From NCBI GenBank assembly GCA_963576475.1, contig OY754973.1, forward strand, positions 8,330,052-8,394,051: a stretch of 64,000 nt of DNA, in the 5' to 3' direction. Both the position numbers and the translations under genes were made by a program. Below, in pieces: positions 44,363 through 56,117 of the stretch. The first letter of the stretch is position 1; each line of letters opens with the position of its first letter. Under the pieces are notes generated by a model that saw only the letters and a program-made list of their open reading frames with translations, searched no databases and was not told where the DNA came from. The DNA comes from Molanna angustata. Its lineage: Eukaryota; Arthropoda; Insecta; Trichoptera; Molannidae.

Positions 44363-44945
44363 TTCCATTTATTTATTTATTTTTATTTATTTATTTATAT
44401 AAGCATGAAAAACAGGCTAGAAGCCCACTGGTTTCATGCATTTATGAACATATATATAATGTATGGAATGATTGGACGATTGAATTATCATCCACACCCC
44501 ATACATGAACGCACGTACATAATTTTCACTCAGTCATACATTCAGCATTTTTACAAAAAGAATACATAATTAATAAAAATGAGAGAAAAAAAAAACAAAC
44601 AAACATTAATATAACAGGAAACATTCAAAGCGGTAACTAGTATATATTATGTTATCAAAATTGGCACGTTCTTAAAGCACTCTTGAACAATGCCCGTGAT
44701 TGTGAAAATATATCGACATTATCATATTGATAGTGTAGTCTGTTGTATTGTCTGAGTGACCGTGGTAAAGGAGCATGGAAGCCCAGGTTTGTATTGTAAT
44801 GCGAGATGTTAAAGATGTTTCGCAATCTGGAGCATGTTCTTATGGGTATATTTATCTTAACAAGTTCGAGCAAATTGGGGGCACTTAAGTCACAGTGAAT
44901 AATTTTGTGAATTGTGATTAAATCTGTCATGTTCCTCCTATATGA
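44363..44945 (-). pseudogene. 5'-truncated LINE tail inserted in the R1-like ORF1
   Basis: The minus strand encodes a non-LTR RT C-terminal end (LSYRRNMTDLITIHKIIH...RLRNIFNISHYNTN...PLPRSLRQYN) with a stop near 44655, then a 3' UTR and TAAA-type repeats (44365-44398) at the tail. It splits R1 ORF1 at codons for RSIRGN. The word AATG is shared at the junction, so the target duplication cannot be separated from the tail. Confidence 0.8.
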
Positions 44946-45738
44946 TAGTGATTGCATTGCCTCTAATACTACGCACACTGGTGATCTGTGCGCCAATCTC
45001 GCTGGGCTTAATCGTGGTTTTTAAAACTCTTTTTGTTTCAATGGAAGATGATATATCTTCTCCAGTCGGGAAGATACATACTGCAGGCTTGGCTGGTAGA
45101 GCGGGAAAACCAATTCTTGTTATTGGTGGAGGGCCGTTATGGCCAGCGGAACGTGAAGCAAAAGTGTCAGTTGCTTTTGGAGCAATATTGTCTGCGATTT
45201 TATGCATAACGGGTCGCATCTCCAGTTCAAGCATATCTATTTGGCATTGTAGACCATGTTTTTCCTGGTTCAAAGCACGAATTCGCTCATAAAGCACAGC
45301 TTCCCGTCCAAGAGATTCAGCCATACGGCTGTCATGGCGTCCAATTATCGCAAGGAGGACCTGAACTTGTCGGCCGACAATCAATTGTATCTCTTGAGTG
45401 ACTTCACTACCGGCCAAACTATCTTGAAGTACAGAGACAGCTTCAAATGCGCTGTCAATCATTGGCGAAAAAATAGGTATGCCACAGTCATCTTCTTTGC
45501 TCTCAACGTTATCATCGCGAGATGATGGTGACGAGAGATTTGATACGGGCGCGGTCTGTGTTGGCGGACTACACTGATCCGTCTCAACGCGAGTCGCCAC
45601 GATGTGGTTCTCAGCGGAGACAGACGATGTTCCATGGCTAGAGAATCTTGTTCTTGAGATAGGCGGTGACGGGGTAGCGGGAGTAAGGGACTCCAACGTC
45701 TTCCGAATTCTCTTCCTGGTCCGTTTAGTTTTTACCAT
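44946..45738 (-). pseudogene. R1-like LINE ORF1, N-terminal part
   Basis: The minus-strand frame starts MVKTKRTRKRIRKTLESL at 45738: a basic start, a Ser/Pro-rich segment, a central helical region, then the start of the Gag-like core (KTTIKPSEIGAQITSVRSI). The next residues of the domain are found beyond the LINE tail at 44362. Together with the segments to 34986 it forms one R1-like element of about 5 kb once the insertions are removed. Confidence 0.78.
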
Positions 45739-47229
45739 GTTAATTTGTTAGAATACAGTTAAAATGTCTAGTCAAAAATATAAAAATAAATAAATAATAA
45801 AGAGAAACGTGGCACGGAACCAGAACGTAAAAGAAAATCGTATTAAAAATTAAGATTTTACAAGAGTAAAATTAAAGTAATATCAGATGGAAAAAAAATG
45901 TGTGTATGCCAACAACCGTTGAGACTTGAACAGAAAAGAAAAAACAACAAATGGTTTAAATATACGAAAAAAAGAAGATAAAAATTTAATATAAATAAAA
46001 TAAAATAAACATAGGTACTTATATATTATTTTCTTCAGAAACTGAATTGAAATAGGAGACAAAATTACTGTTAGGTACAGACAGATGTTATGCAAAGTCA
46101 ATAAAAGAAATAAGAATAAAATATTATATAAAAATAAAATTAAAAATTAAATTAAAAAAAATATTTATTTTAGCAACTGAACGAAGATAGGAATTACAGA
46201 AACAGATAAAGGTTATGCAAAAGTCAGTTCAACCAGCAAACGCACAGCAAGAGCAATATCACACTTGCCCTGATGGAATATGCCAAAGAATATAGGTAAC
46301 CTATCCTATGCAACCTTATACGATCAGTACCAAACTACCTAAACAAAATTTGGTGCAATAAGCATCCTACCGCACGGCACGGGTCAAACCTGCAATAGCC
46401 AACCAAGCAATAAATGCAGAATACACGGAATTTTTAAAATGTAAACAAAACAATTATGTATCTATGTAAATGTATGTACCTAGCTACTGGCGAGCCGATA
46501 AATACTAAATTATGCTTTTCGACGCCGAAGGGCGTAAGCGCCAGTATGGGGAGCGCAGAAAAACGTTATGTAATATCTGATCAACGGCAGTTGGCAGACA
46601 CTATCTTCCGCGAACTTTTCTGTGCACAATTTAATTCTGCATTCAATGACACTAGAGTCAGTGACGTAAAATAACACACACGAGCAACGCACACCGAAAT
46701 GTCAAAAAAAAATTAAAATCACGATAAAATAGTAATAAACACTAAAAAGATACATATATTATACATTGTTGGAATCACGGGAAAATTCCCTGCACAATGA
46801 TATATATAAAGTACACAAAAGAGAACAAAAATTAGAATATTATTTTTCAGGCATGAGAAAAAAAAATTTAAAACACTTTAAAACCTAAAAATAACACCCG
46901 AAATACACAAAAAAATACATCACCACAAACAGGATACAGCAACAATTCACTTAAAGCAAAAAACAAAAGATTTGATTCGATAAAAGACACAATATAAGCA
47001 AAAAAAACTCAGAAGTAAACAAACACAACTTGACAGCGATGAAGGTAGATCTGAAGATAAATTAAATATAATATATAATATTCTTTTAATTTTTCGCATT
47101 TAATATAAAATTTCACAGCTCGTTTGACTTAATACTACGAGATCTCAACCAATCAGAGAGCCAACCGGAAACAGAATGCAAACGGGTAGATTCAGATTGT
47201 AGACTCCAGTGGTATCGACCTGTCTTTCG
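45739..47229. other. Upstream region of the R1-like LINE and AT-rich intergenic sequence
   Basis: This is probably in part the 5' UTR of the R1-like element. It contains many A-rich runs. A 72-codon plus-strand frame at 46456 has no recognisable features. No gene is called. Confidence 0.4.
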
Positions 47230-47233
47230 TTAA

Positions 47234-48342
47234 GAGGGTGACTGCTGCCAACGTACCTATTTTTTCAATTTGATATACCATCAGAAATGAGATCACTAAG
47301 AAGAGTATGTAATAGAACGATATATGATAGAATAAAAAATGAGGACATAAGGAGAGAATGCAAGTTAAAGAAGGATATTATATGTAAAATGAAAGTGAAT
47401 GCTTTAAGGTGGTTTGGACATATAGAAAGAATGAACGATGAACGACTGACCAAAAAAATATACATGGGTGCAAGAGATGGAGTGAATAGCAGAGGTCGCC
47501 CCAGAAAGGGATGGCATGACCATGTGAATGATATTTTGAAAGAAGGAAACATAAAAAGTTTGAACAATCGACGAGCATGTATGAGACGATGCATGGATGT
47601 AAAGGAAGCCAGAAATGTGTGCAAAAATAGAGAAGTATGGCGCTCAATTCTCTCTGCTTACCCCGTAAGGGACATGGCGTGATGGTATGTATGTATGTAT
47701 GTATGTATCATTATTACTAAACGAATCATTTTGAAAAAAATAACCTAGTCAGTTTGGATATTAATAAAGAGAAATATTTCTTAACTTTTTGATTATGTTC
47801 TGTATATATTCTTGTAGGAAAATAATAAGCATACCCCGATTTTAGACATTTATCTTAAATTTCTAAAAAAATATAAGGTATAGAGCAATATTTTTTTATT
47901 ATAAATTAAAGAAGAACAAAATACCTGGAAAAATATGATATGACGTTGCATGAACACATCAGGTTATGTAAATAAACCAAAAAAACTTTTATTACGCAAT
48001 GGCGCTGAATGGAAAATAAATGTTTTTTAGGTTTATTTACTAAACCTGAAGCATTAATGCAACGTCACATCATATTTTTCTAGATATTTTTGTCTTCTTT
48101 AATTAAAAAAAATATATTACTCTACGCCTTATAGTTTATTAAAAATATATGATAAACGTTGAAAATCGGGGTATACCATTATTTTTCTACAAGAATTTAT
48201 ACAGAACATTATCAAAAAGTTAAGGTATATTTTTGTTTATTAATATCCAAAGTATCTAAATTATTTTTTTCAAAACTATTTGATAAGAAATAATGATGGT
48301 ATATCAAGTTGAAAAATAGGTACGTTGGCAGCAGTCCTCCCC
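47234..48342. mobile_element. piggyBac-like fold-back MITE split by a LINE tail
   Basis: It is flanked by TTAA on both sides (47230-47233 and 48343-48346). Terminal inverted repeats GAGGGTGACTGCTGCCAACG and, reversed, GGGGAGGACTGCTGCCAACG continue into a long inverted repeat that covers most of the element (arms about 47712-47990 and 48000-48290). The left arm is interrupted after ATACCATCA by a LINE tail at 47284-47707. TTAA target sites are characteristic of piggyBac-type transposons. There is no transposase inside, so it is non-autonomous. Confidence 0.85.
47284..47707 (+). pseudogene. LINE ORF2 C-terminal fragment with (ATGT)n tail, inside the MITE
   Basis: An open frame of 131 codons (MRSLRRVCNRTIYDRI, RWFGHIERM, GRPRKGWHDH, ILSAYP) is followed by ATGGTATGTATGTATG. 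It is homologous to 31450-31833 and 5'-truncated at the same codon. It sits within the left arm of the piggyBac-like MITE, and the uninterrupted right arm shows the pre-insertion sequence. Confidence 0.82.
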
Positions 48343-48654
48343 TTAAGGGTTGATATTTACAGTCAATTTTCTAAGTTGTATGACGATATAAGGAAACCCT
48401 CTCATGCAGTCCCACTTGACTGTTGCAAATAAATATTATGTAACTTCAAACAGACCAGGTGTTGTGCTAATGTGGGGAGTTGATCACAGTAGGTACCTAT
48501 ATCTTTCAGGTACTAATCTTCTCTTTATGGGGGACGAAACTCCAAATAATTACACCGAGTAGAATACAATGTTTTTATTTATTTACTAGTGAACACCCGG
48601 CAAACTTCGTATTACCTGTATAATTAAAAATTGTCCTCCATAACCACCCGTCGC

Positions 48655-49146
48655 TTCAGACTCTTCAATACCTCCCATCCCTTCAGTACTTCCCGTCCCT
48701 TCAGTACCTTCCGTCCCTTCAGTACCTCCCGTCCCTTCAGTACCTCCCTCAGTTACTCCCGTTCCTTCAGTTACTCCCGTCCCTTCAGTTACTCCCGTCC
48801 CTTCAGTTACCCCCGTCCCTTCAGTTACTCCCGTCCCTTCAGTTACTCCCGTCCCTTCAGTTACTCCCGTCCCTTCAGTTACTCCCGTCCCTTCAGTTAC
48901 TCCCGTCCCTTCAGTTACTCCCGTCCCTTCAGTTACTCCCGTCCCTTCAGTTACTCCCGTCCCTTCAGTTACTCCCGTCCCTTCAGTTACTCCCGTCCCT
49001 TCAGTTACTCCCGTCCCTTCAGTTACTCCCGTCCCTTCAGTTACTCCCGTCCCTTCAGTTACTCCCGTCCCTTCATTACCTCCCGTCCCTTCATTACCTC
49101 CCGTCCCTTCATTACCTCCCGTCCCTTCATTACCTCCCGTCCCTTC
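48655..49146. repeat. 18-bp minisatellite, about 27 copies
   Basis: The unit is TTCAGTTACTCCCGTCCC. Variants with TTCAGTACC lie at the left end and with TTCATTACC at the right end, and the central units are practically identical. Because 18 is a multiple of three, the plus strand stays open as a 194-codon SRPFSY repeat frame. I regard this as an accident of unit length. Confidence 0.95.
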
Positions 49147-49149
49147 AGT

Positions 49150-49760
49150 AGGTCCCGGTCATACGCTCGACAATTCATCAAAGTTTCATTGAAATTGATT
49201 GAACGGTTCCAATGATAGTCCACCTTCATCGGTAAAATGACCTGATACCCGATGAAGAAGAAGAAGAAGAATTTTTTTTTAATCCAGAAACCATCCCGGG
49301 CATACACTCGACAATTCTTCAAAGTTTCATTGAAATTGAATGAACGGTTCCCAGGATAGTCCACCTTCATAGGTAAAATGACCTGATACCCGATGAAGAA
49401 GAAGAAGAAGAAAAATTTTTTAATCCAGAAACTATCCCGGTCATACGCTCGACAATTCACCAAAGTTTCATTGCAATCGGATGAACGGTTCTCAGGTTAG
49501 TCCACCTTCATATGTAAAATGACCTGATACCCGATGAAGAAGAAGAAGAAGAAAATATTTTAAATTCAGAAATCATCCCGGGCATACGATCGACAATTCA
49601 CCAAAGTTTAATTGCAATCGGATGAACGGTTCCCAGGATAGTCCAAAACTCAATGAAGAAGAAGAGGAAGTTAAAATTTTTTGATCCAGAAACCATCCCT
49701 GGTATACTCTCGACAGTTCACCAAAGTTTCATCGCAATCGGATGAACTGTTTAGGAGCGC
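49150..49760. repeat. Tandem repeat of about 119-149 bp, five units
   Basis: Units start with ATACGCTCGACAATTC-like sequence at about 49153, 49302, 49444, 49586 and 49705. They share CAAAGTTTCATTG, GATGAACGGTTC, GTCCACCTTCAT and a GAAGAAGAAGAA tract. The spacing shortens to the right. Confidence 0.88.
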
Positions 49761-49801
49761 ATTCAACACATACATACAAACATTCAAATTTATAATATAG
49801 A

Positions 49802-50219
49802 TTGGTAAAATAACAGGTTAAAAACCTAGAAATATTTTACACGATTATCAATTACCTAAACATAATCAATTAAGTGCTTAGAATCAAACAAAAGTTATAA
49901 CGGCTTATATAGCATCCCTTGCAAATAATTTTAAAAATATTCTCTGTCCTTCTCTTGATTACAATATAGGTACACCGTGGGTAGGAAACGAAAACATCAG
50001 CACGCTGTAACTATACACGTATTGAGTATCAGGAGAAATACATTGGACAAGCTCCGCAAATCAAGGCAATGTTACACATTTTTTGAAATAGCAAAATTCA
50101 GAAAATATGTCGATTTGAGGTCTGGTCAAAGACATGGCATGCTTTTATACAAATATAAAAAAAATCTGTTAAGCATTGTCTTTTTCGCTTTCGCCGTTCT
50201 CCTGTTTAGTTGGGATCAC
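49802..50219. other. AT-rich intergenic sequence
   Basis: An 83-codon basic plus-strand frame at 49977-50228 has no recognisable domain and no supporting context. Nothing else is seen. Confidence 0.35.
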
Positions 50220-50520
50220 TTCTCCTAATTGAACCACGCCAAACTCGCCTATTCTGGGCAAAATCAGGATTCAGATCCCTCTCTCGCAGATGTTTGGAGG
50301 TCTGTCTGTCATCTGGTTAGAGTATTAATATCCATAGCTTTCTGTATCATGTTGTCTGATGGTCGTCTCAAAATGTGGCCTTATTAACTGAATCCTTAAA
50401 CAGTGAAAAACGTTATTTTTACATAAAGTTGGATTCTTTATAATTTTCTTGGGTACATTTTTGATTTTTATGAATGAAGAATCTTTGAATATCAGAGAGG
50501 CATGTTCCGCCAAACAATGG
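50220..50520 (-). pseudogene. Degenerate LINE ORF2 C-terminal remnant
   Basis: Broken minus-strand frames contain a GHILRRPSDN-like segment and, about 30 codons later, a tryptophan-containing end. This is the pattern of RTE/CR1-type LINE C-termini. It is heavily decayed and low confidence. Confidence 0.35.
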
Positions 50521-50575
50521 AATCAAAACCCCCATGACAATTATATTCAGATATTATAGAACTCCATAAGATGAT

Positions 50576-50985
50576 TTTTTTTATTTATTACAAAATCTAT
50601 ACAAAGTTTACATATAAATCACAATTAAAAAAGGTATACAATTTTCATCATATGATTCATAATAACCCTCTTTATTTTAGATAAAATCTCGTGTTAAAAG
50701 AAGGGAGTATCTATTTAATATTGTTACATTTACCAAAACATTGTACATCTACTAACAAATATGAAGCTACACAAAAACAAGAATGAATTATAAAAAAAAA
50801 TCAATACAATTTTTTGATTTTATTTTTTAATATATTATAATAATATTTTAGACTCAAAGGGAGGTCATTAAACCACTTAGTACCTTTATCCAACTGTCGA
50901 TTCGTTCAAGAGAATGAAATTCTATTGAAGGAAGAGGCAGTTTAAATCCAAAACGCGTGTATGAAGGAATTGTATGCAGGGTCTA
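50576..50985 (-). pseudogene. Short 5'-truncated LINE tail
   Basis: The minus strand near 50880-50950 encodes a fragment like the end of Jockey-type ORF2 (LERIDSWIK, then a W.N.LPLSLK-like run after a frame break). It is followed by an A/T-rich 3' region ending in a T run on the plus strand at 50576. Confidence 0.35.
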
Positions 50986-50989
50986 CTTT

Positions 50990-51101
50990 TTTCACGGCTT
51001 TTCCAACTTTGAAGTCAAAAAACACCAACATAGAGGCTTCGCAGCATATATGTTCCATACACGGATTTACACAGAATTCGGAATAGAACATTTCGTGTGT
51101 C

Positions 51102-51164
<63 letters not shown>

Positions 51165-51905
51165 GTGTGTGTGTGTGTGTGTGTGTCTGTGTGTCTGTGT
51201 GTGTCTGTGTGTGTCTGTGTGTGTCTGTGTGTGTCTGTGTGTGTGAGGGTGTGTGTGTGTCCCTTATAACTTTTGATCCGCTCAATTTAGAGAGCCCAAA
51301 ATTTCAGAATATATAAACAGTTATAGGCCTACAAAACTTTTATACTCAGAATTTTGAATTTTTGTTTCAGTCAGGGGTTATCAACTTTTGAATTTTTACT
51401 TTATTTTTCTATATATCTCAGAAACCATAAAAGCTAGAACGCTGAAAATTGGTACAAGTATAGAAAAATACAAAATGTCAAATTAATTTTTTCAAGAAAA
51501 TTCCAGGGTTTCGCAAACATTTTTTATTAAGAAAAATATTTTTTATGATAAATTTATGAGTTTTACTGCCTATATTTCCAAATTTTTTAAAAATATCGAA
51601 AAAAGCCGAAACACCCCAACTAGATAATTTAATTTTCTATATTAATGTTGTATTAGCACATCTCAAACTTCTTTTAACAATTTTTATAAAAATTGAATTT
51701 AGTGATGATATTGCTTCATACGATTTGTATGGCAGTCGCCTATACACAATATGTAAGAAGACTTAATAGTTTGATAGGTACTTAATCTCCAAACATACAT
51801 ACAGAACTATCATGCTGTTTTCATATTCCGGGTAGGAAAACAGAACTGACTTCCATACTGTCCTATCTTGACATACATACCAACATGTGTTAAAATGCAG
51901 AAATA
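50990..51905 (-). repeat. Dispersed CA-containing repeat, copy 3
   Basis: This is the reverse complement of 9400-10170, and matching blocks run in order. A TTGACTACAAAG-like block is followed by the GCTGCGAAG region, the GT microsatellite (51104-51260), CCCTTATAACTTTTGATCC, the AT-rich body, and the LINE-like tail at 51790-51860. It is the most complete partner of copy 1. Confidence 0.8.
51104..51260. repeat. GT/GTCT microsatellite inside the dispersed repeat
   Basis: A GT run with periodic CTGT interruptions and two GAGGGT words. It corresponds to the short CA tract at 10033 in copy 1, and to the very long one at 30517. Confidence 0.95.
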
Positions 51906-53600
51906 TGCACACTTGATGACTATTTTCGATGTGACCAACACTAGACTATTTTCAATTCTATTGTTTAGATATTCAAATTTTAATCCACTTCCCATCATCT
52001 GATATTATTAAATTTTCAGTACACATTATTTGCTTTCGATGACAATATAAAATTGGAGGCTATGGTCATATTTTAAACCATTTTCCATATTGCATGCGTG
52101 CAGAAATTGTTTATACTTTATTCACACACTTGGCAATATATAAAAACGAATGGGTTGTGGCCAACTTTTGAATATTTTACAACGCTTACATACACTAAAT
52201 CAAATTACAAACCACTTTTCATAGTCCGATTTCGCAAATATTTTGTTTACACTATATAAAAAGGAATGGGCTTACTTTGAATTATTTACAATGCCAAATA
52301 TCAATCAAAATTTAAATCACTTCCCATCTTACTGAAACTTTGAGTTGCAATATTATAAATACGATTGCTTATTCCTTCTCAATTATAGATTTTTGGCCAA
52401 CGGCGGGACATAAAGCTAGTATAAAAATAAAATATCGAAATTGATTTTAACTTTGGGATATTCTGTAAATCTACAATAACTTTTGACTATTAATAGTAAA
52501 TTTTTCTTGTTCGAATACAGTTACCGGCAAACAACTTGAGCACGCCATGAGGGGTGCGCAGATTTACGTTTTTTGGTTGGTGAAATCTGAACCCCTCCAT
52601 GATGAAAATACTCATGTTACTTGCCGGAAACTACGAAAATATTTTTAAATATTATACTTTGAACCGGTCGAATACTACATTACTCAATAAACGCACATGT
52701 TCTTGGTCGCGTTCTAAATCAGTGATCAGAGTGAATCGCTCTACCGGTGCGACCGAAGTTGCAAAGAGAGCGACATTTGGGCGATGTTTAATCCGAACGG
52801 CACTGAGCGATGTTGGGGTGACTTAAAATTACGCGGTGTTACTTTAGTTGTGTCATTTTGGTCAAAAATTATAATAAAATAGTGGTTGTATCATTTGTTT
52901 TGGTGTTTATCGGATGTTTTCATTATAATAACGAGAGAATAATTTATTAATTATTAATTTTAAAAGTATTAAACGTGTTGTGACTAGTGATTCGTATTAT
53001 TTGTAAGTATTTACGATTTTTTCTTGTGTGTGCATAGTTTTCACGAGCTTTTCGAGTTTTGGGCATTCAAAAATTGTTTATTTCCCTTAAAATGATAACC
53101 ACTCATTTAAAAATGCATTATTTTCATAAATACACTTACTGTTGATGTTTACCATTTAATAATGGCCTTCCACATTTTTTTGTGGTTGACCATTATTATC
53201 CATTATAAATTTGTATGAATTCATATTCATTGAATTTACTTATGTAAATTATAATAATTAAATAAATTAAATACATTTACTCTTGATGTTTTCCATCAAA
53301 TAATGGCCTTCCACATTTCTTTCTAGTTGACCATTATTATCTATGATAAATTTGTATGAATTTATATCCATTGAATATCTTTTTGTAAATTATAATAAAA
53401 TAAATTATATTAAAAATACAAATAAAACCTACTAAAATCATACCAAACTAAAAGTGCTGACGACTATGTGAAAAATTATAAATTGCCGCCAAGTAAAATG
53501 TCACTTTGACTATGCGAAAATTCATAATTCCCGCCAAAAAAATTTAAAATTTGACAAGAGCGACCTTGGAGGAATAATAGGATGGAGGCGCCTTCAGTAC
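51906..53600. other. AT-rich sequence with a candidate Helitron 3' end
   Basis: Around 52030-52420 there are loosely repeated segments (AAATCACTTCCCATC-type words), ending at 52419 with GGCCAACGGCGGGACATAAAGCTAG followed by T (landmarks ACGGCGGGACA and CTAG). This could be a Helitron 3' terminus, but no 5' end was found. The rest, including 52725-52822, shares short words (GAGAGCGACATT, CCGAACGG) with 56206-56370. No gene is called. Confidence 0.3.
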
Positions 53601-54691
53601 ATTAAAAATGCAATCAAATTCCCTCATTTTGGAGTTTAGTCACAAGTTACAGTATTGACAACAAAATATGTTATCCGAGCAAACTAGCGCAAACTTCATT
53701 CTTATTGTTTGCAACGCAAAATATTTCGTAAACATCTCGTTTTATAACCTAAAAGTATTATTGCTTCCAAAAATCGTTTTTTCTCTTTTTTCTTAACTAA
53801 TTATTGGAAACAAAATGTGGTGAAATGTAGGAATAAAGGACACGGTATATCTTTTCACTCGTAAGCGTAAGTATTGAAACTAACCTACTATATTTAACGT
53901 AATATTGCGTATCCAACTGGCCACGGTTAAATTATAATTGTATAGTTATTTTTTTGAATGATTCGTTCTTAATGATTTAATATTTAGAACGATATAATTA
54001 TTTGTAATAGTTTCTTAAAATTTAACTTATTTTTAATTTCATTGGTTTTGTAAATTGTGGATACGACCGTAATCCGCCATTATATTGTAATATGTTTCGG
54101 GCACAATTTGAAAAAAAACATAATTTGTATTTACTGTTAATGCTTTTTCAATCATTTTGTCACATATTTGTAATGTTTTTATACAGTCACCAAATATTTT
54201 ATTAATGATTTAAGATAATTGAGCATGTCAATCACATCACATATTTCCGCTGCGATATTAGCCGCCATATTTCATTCGACCGTAGAGTTGGGCATTGGAC
54301 ATGAATTTATTTTCAATATTTATTTTCTAATAATTTTTCTGCAAATTCAAAATTTTATTTGTTTATTTATTTAAATCCACATTAACATACAAAAATAACA
54401 ACAATACAATAGTGCAACATATTACAATTAAATTATGAAAAATAGACAATTTAGAATATGTTGGCACTGACAAAATGAATACCTACAAGTTACTGGCGTT
54501 ATTATTTTATATTTCTTGTGAAACGGGATTTCATATTATTAAAATAATCTTAAACGCACTTTATTTATTAATTTTATTTTATCTGACATCTTTAAGTATT
54601 ACACAATATTGTTAATGTTTTTATTTTATATTTATAATGTTTTTAATTTATTTATGTAAATGGACGTGAAAAACATGTGTATTTTTTACAG

Positions 54692-54890
54692 ATTTCCAAA
54701 AAATCCAGCTCTTAGAGTTTTGTGGATTGCCGCTGTCAATCGTCCTCCAAATTGGCAACCATCTTCAAGCACAGTCATTTGTTCAAAGCATTTCAGAGAT
54801 GATGAAATTGACCGAAGTGGTTATAAAAGAAAAATTAAGAATAATGTTGTCTCTTCAATTTTCTCTCAATTAGATACTGTTTGTCCTGAA
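54692..54890 (+). pseudogene. THAP-domain exon of the transposon remnant
   Basis: This exon has acceptor TTTTTTACAG and donor GTAAGT and is open through 66 codons. It encodes the second half of a THAP zinc finger: RFPKNP, LWIAAV (conserved Trp), ICSKHF (the zinc-binding C-x2-H) and a degenerate end (NVVSSIF). It starts with one base of a split codon, so a 5' exon with the first two cysteines is required. I found none nearby. The decayed copy at 32670 is related but ends in a different phase. Confidence 0.65.
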
Positions 54891-55113
54891 GTAAGTTGAT
54901 AGTTTTTTTTCTGACTTAGTACTTATCAAATTATGTGTTTATTAAATATTACTTATTTGTTCTGTTTCGGACTTTTTTGTAAATTTTATATACCTACAAG
55001 TTTTTAAATATTCTTACCTATAAACTTATTGAATCATTATTTTGATATACGTTATTAAATTTTATAAATACACTTGCGGACATTCTTAATTTACATTGAT
55101 TTTTTTTTTTCAG

Positions 55114-55357
55114 ATAACTTCACCCATCCTTCTTGAACCTTCGGTGCCTAGTTGTTCATCATCAAATCCAACATTGCCTGAAAATGATATTTCTATGCAG
55201 GACACTCCAAGAAAAATACGTTAAAGAGAGAGCTGTTCGTTCACATATACTTGATAAAAATCGAAAAAAGAAAATCAAGGCATTACAAAAAAAAGTAATG
55301 AGAAAATGTAAACAAGTCACTAATTTGAAAAATATAGAACCGATGGATTTTTTTTAA
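55114..55357 (+). pseudogene. Second exon of the THAP transposon remnant, frameshifted
   Basis: The acceptor has a long pyrimidine tract (TTTTTTTTTTCAG). The phase-0 join with 54890 gives 36 codons rich in Ser/Pro, ending TPRKIR then a stop at 55222. The neighbouring frame then stays open with a basic, coiled-coil-like segment (RSHILDKNRKKKIKALQKK) to 55357, so one indel broke the gene. Confidence 0.55.
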
Positions 55358-56117
55358 TAAAGCTTAGTATCTAAAAAAATATGCATTTTTTAATATATAT
55401 CCCCTTTTCTGTAAATCATTTAAAGTTGCTAAGACCACCATAACATCTGATTTCCGCCAGGAGAAATTAATCAAAAATAATTAATCATATAAATCATGAA
55501 GATATGATACTAATAATTTTTGTATTTAAAAAAACATTTAAATTAGTAAACTATCAAGTTGTAAACACGACAAAATGACATCTAATTAATTTCAGAAAAA
55601 ATTATCAATTATAATTTAGTATGTAATAATCATTGTCTTATCATACATTAATGTGTCAAACAATAAATGATGAATTTTTTTGCTCTACTGTAAAATTGCC
55701 GATTTTGACATAGTAAGGTTTCAAACGAATTCATGGACAGGCAGACTGACATGAATTTAGCCGTGCACAAACATGTGCAAAACCAATCTTACGAGGTCTA
55801 CTTTATTTATATGCAGATGAATGATCCTAATTATTTAATAATCAAAGTTAAATATATGAGACATTTTTTGTAGAAAATGACATTTATTATAATATGCTTT
55901 ATCATAATTGTAAATTATTGTTCATTTATCATAATTGTAAATTGAAAAAGATTTATGCTTGTTCATTTATCATATTTGTAAATTGAAAAATATTCAATTT
56001 TAAAATAATATTTGTCTGAATTGAGCCCATCTCTAACTTCAGGGTCATTTGCTTACTTCAATATTGCCACTAAAAAAAAATTGCCATTAGATAAAAAAAG
56101 TTCTTATTTTATACTTA
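55358..56117. other. AT-rich interior of the THAP remnant
   Basis: This has no coding features. A short tandem-like piece is present (CATTTATCATAATTGTAAATTG near 55920, repeated at about 55965 in altered form). Confidence 0.4.

Larger units (their letters stand above)
48586..49801 (-). mobile_element. Non-autonomous Helitron-like element built of tandem repeats
   Basis: Read on the minus strand it begins TCTATATTATAAAT (5' TC) and ends GCCGGGTGTTCACTAG (3' CTAG). The host base before is A and the one after is T, the A/T insertion rule of Helitrons (established knowledge). The interior is almost all tandem repeats: 119-149-bp units at 49150-49760 and an 18-bp minisatellite at 48655-49146. No Rep/helicase gene is present. 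The 3' hairpin is weak, which keeps the class tentative. Confidence 0.6.

Noticed and set aside
46456..46674. 72-codon plus-strand frame
   Set aside because: It lies in the presumed 5' region of the R1-like LINE and has no recognisable features.
48631..49215. 194-codon SRPFSY-repeat protein
   Set aside because: The 18-bp unit length is a multiple of three, so the frame stays open by chance; no conserved flanking domain, and it lies within a repeat element.
49977..50228. 83-codon basic plus-strand frame
   Set aside because: No domain and no supporting context; overlaps likely LINE debris on the other strand.
32670..54890. One THAP gene with exon 1 at 32670 and exon 2 at 54692
   Set aside because: The phases do not match (one leftover base at each side), and each locus has its own decayed partner sequence; two separate remnants are more likely.
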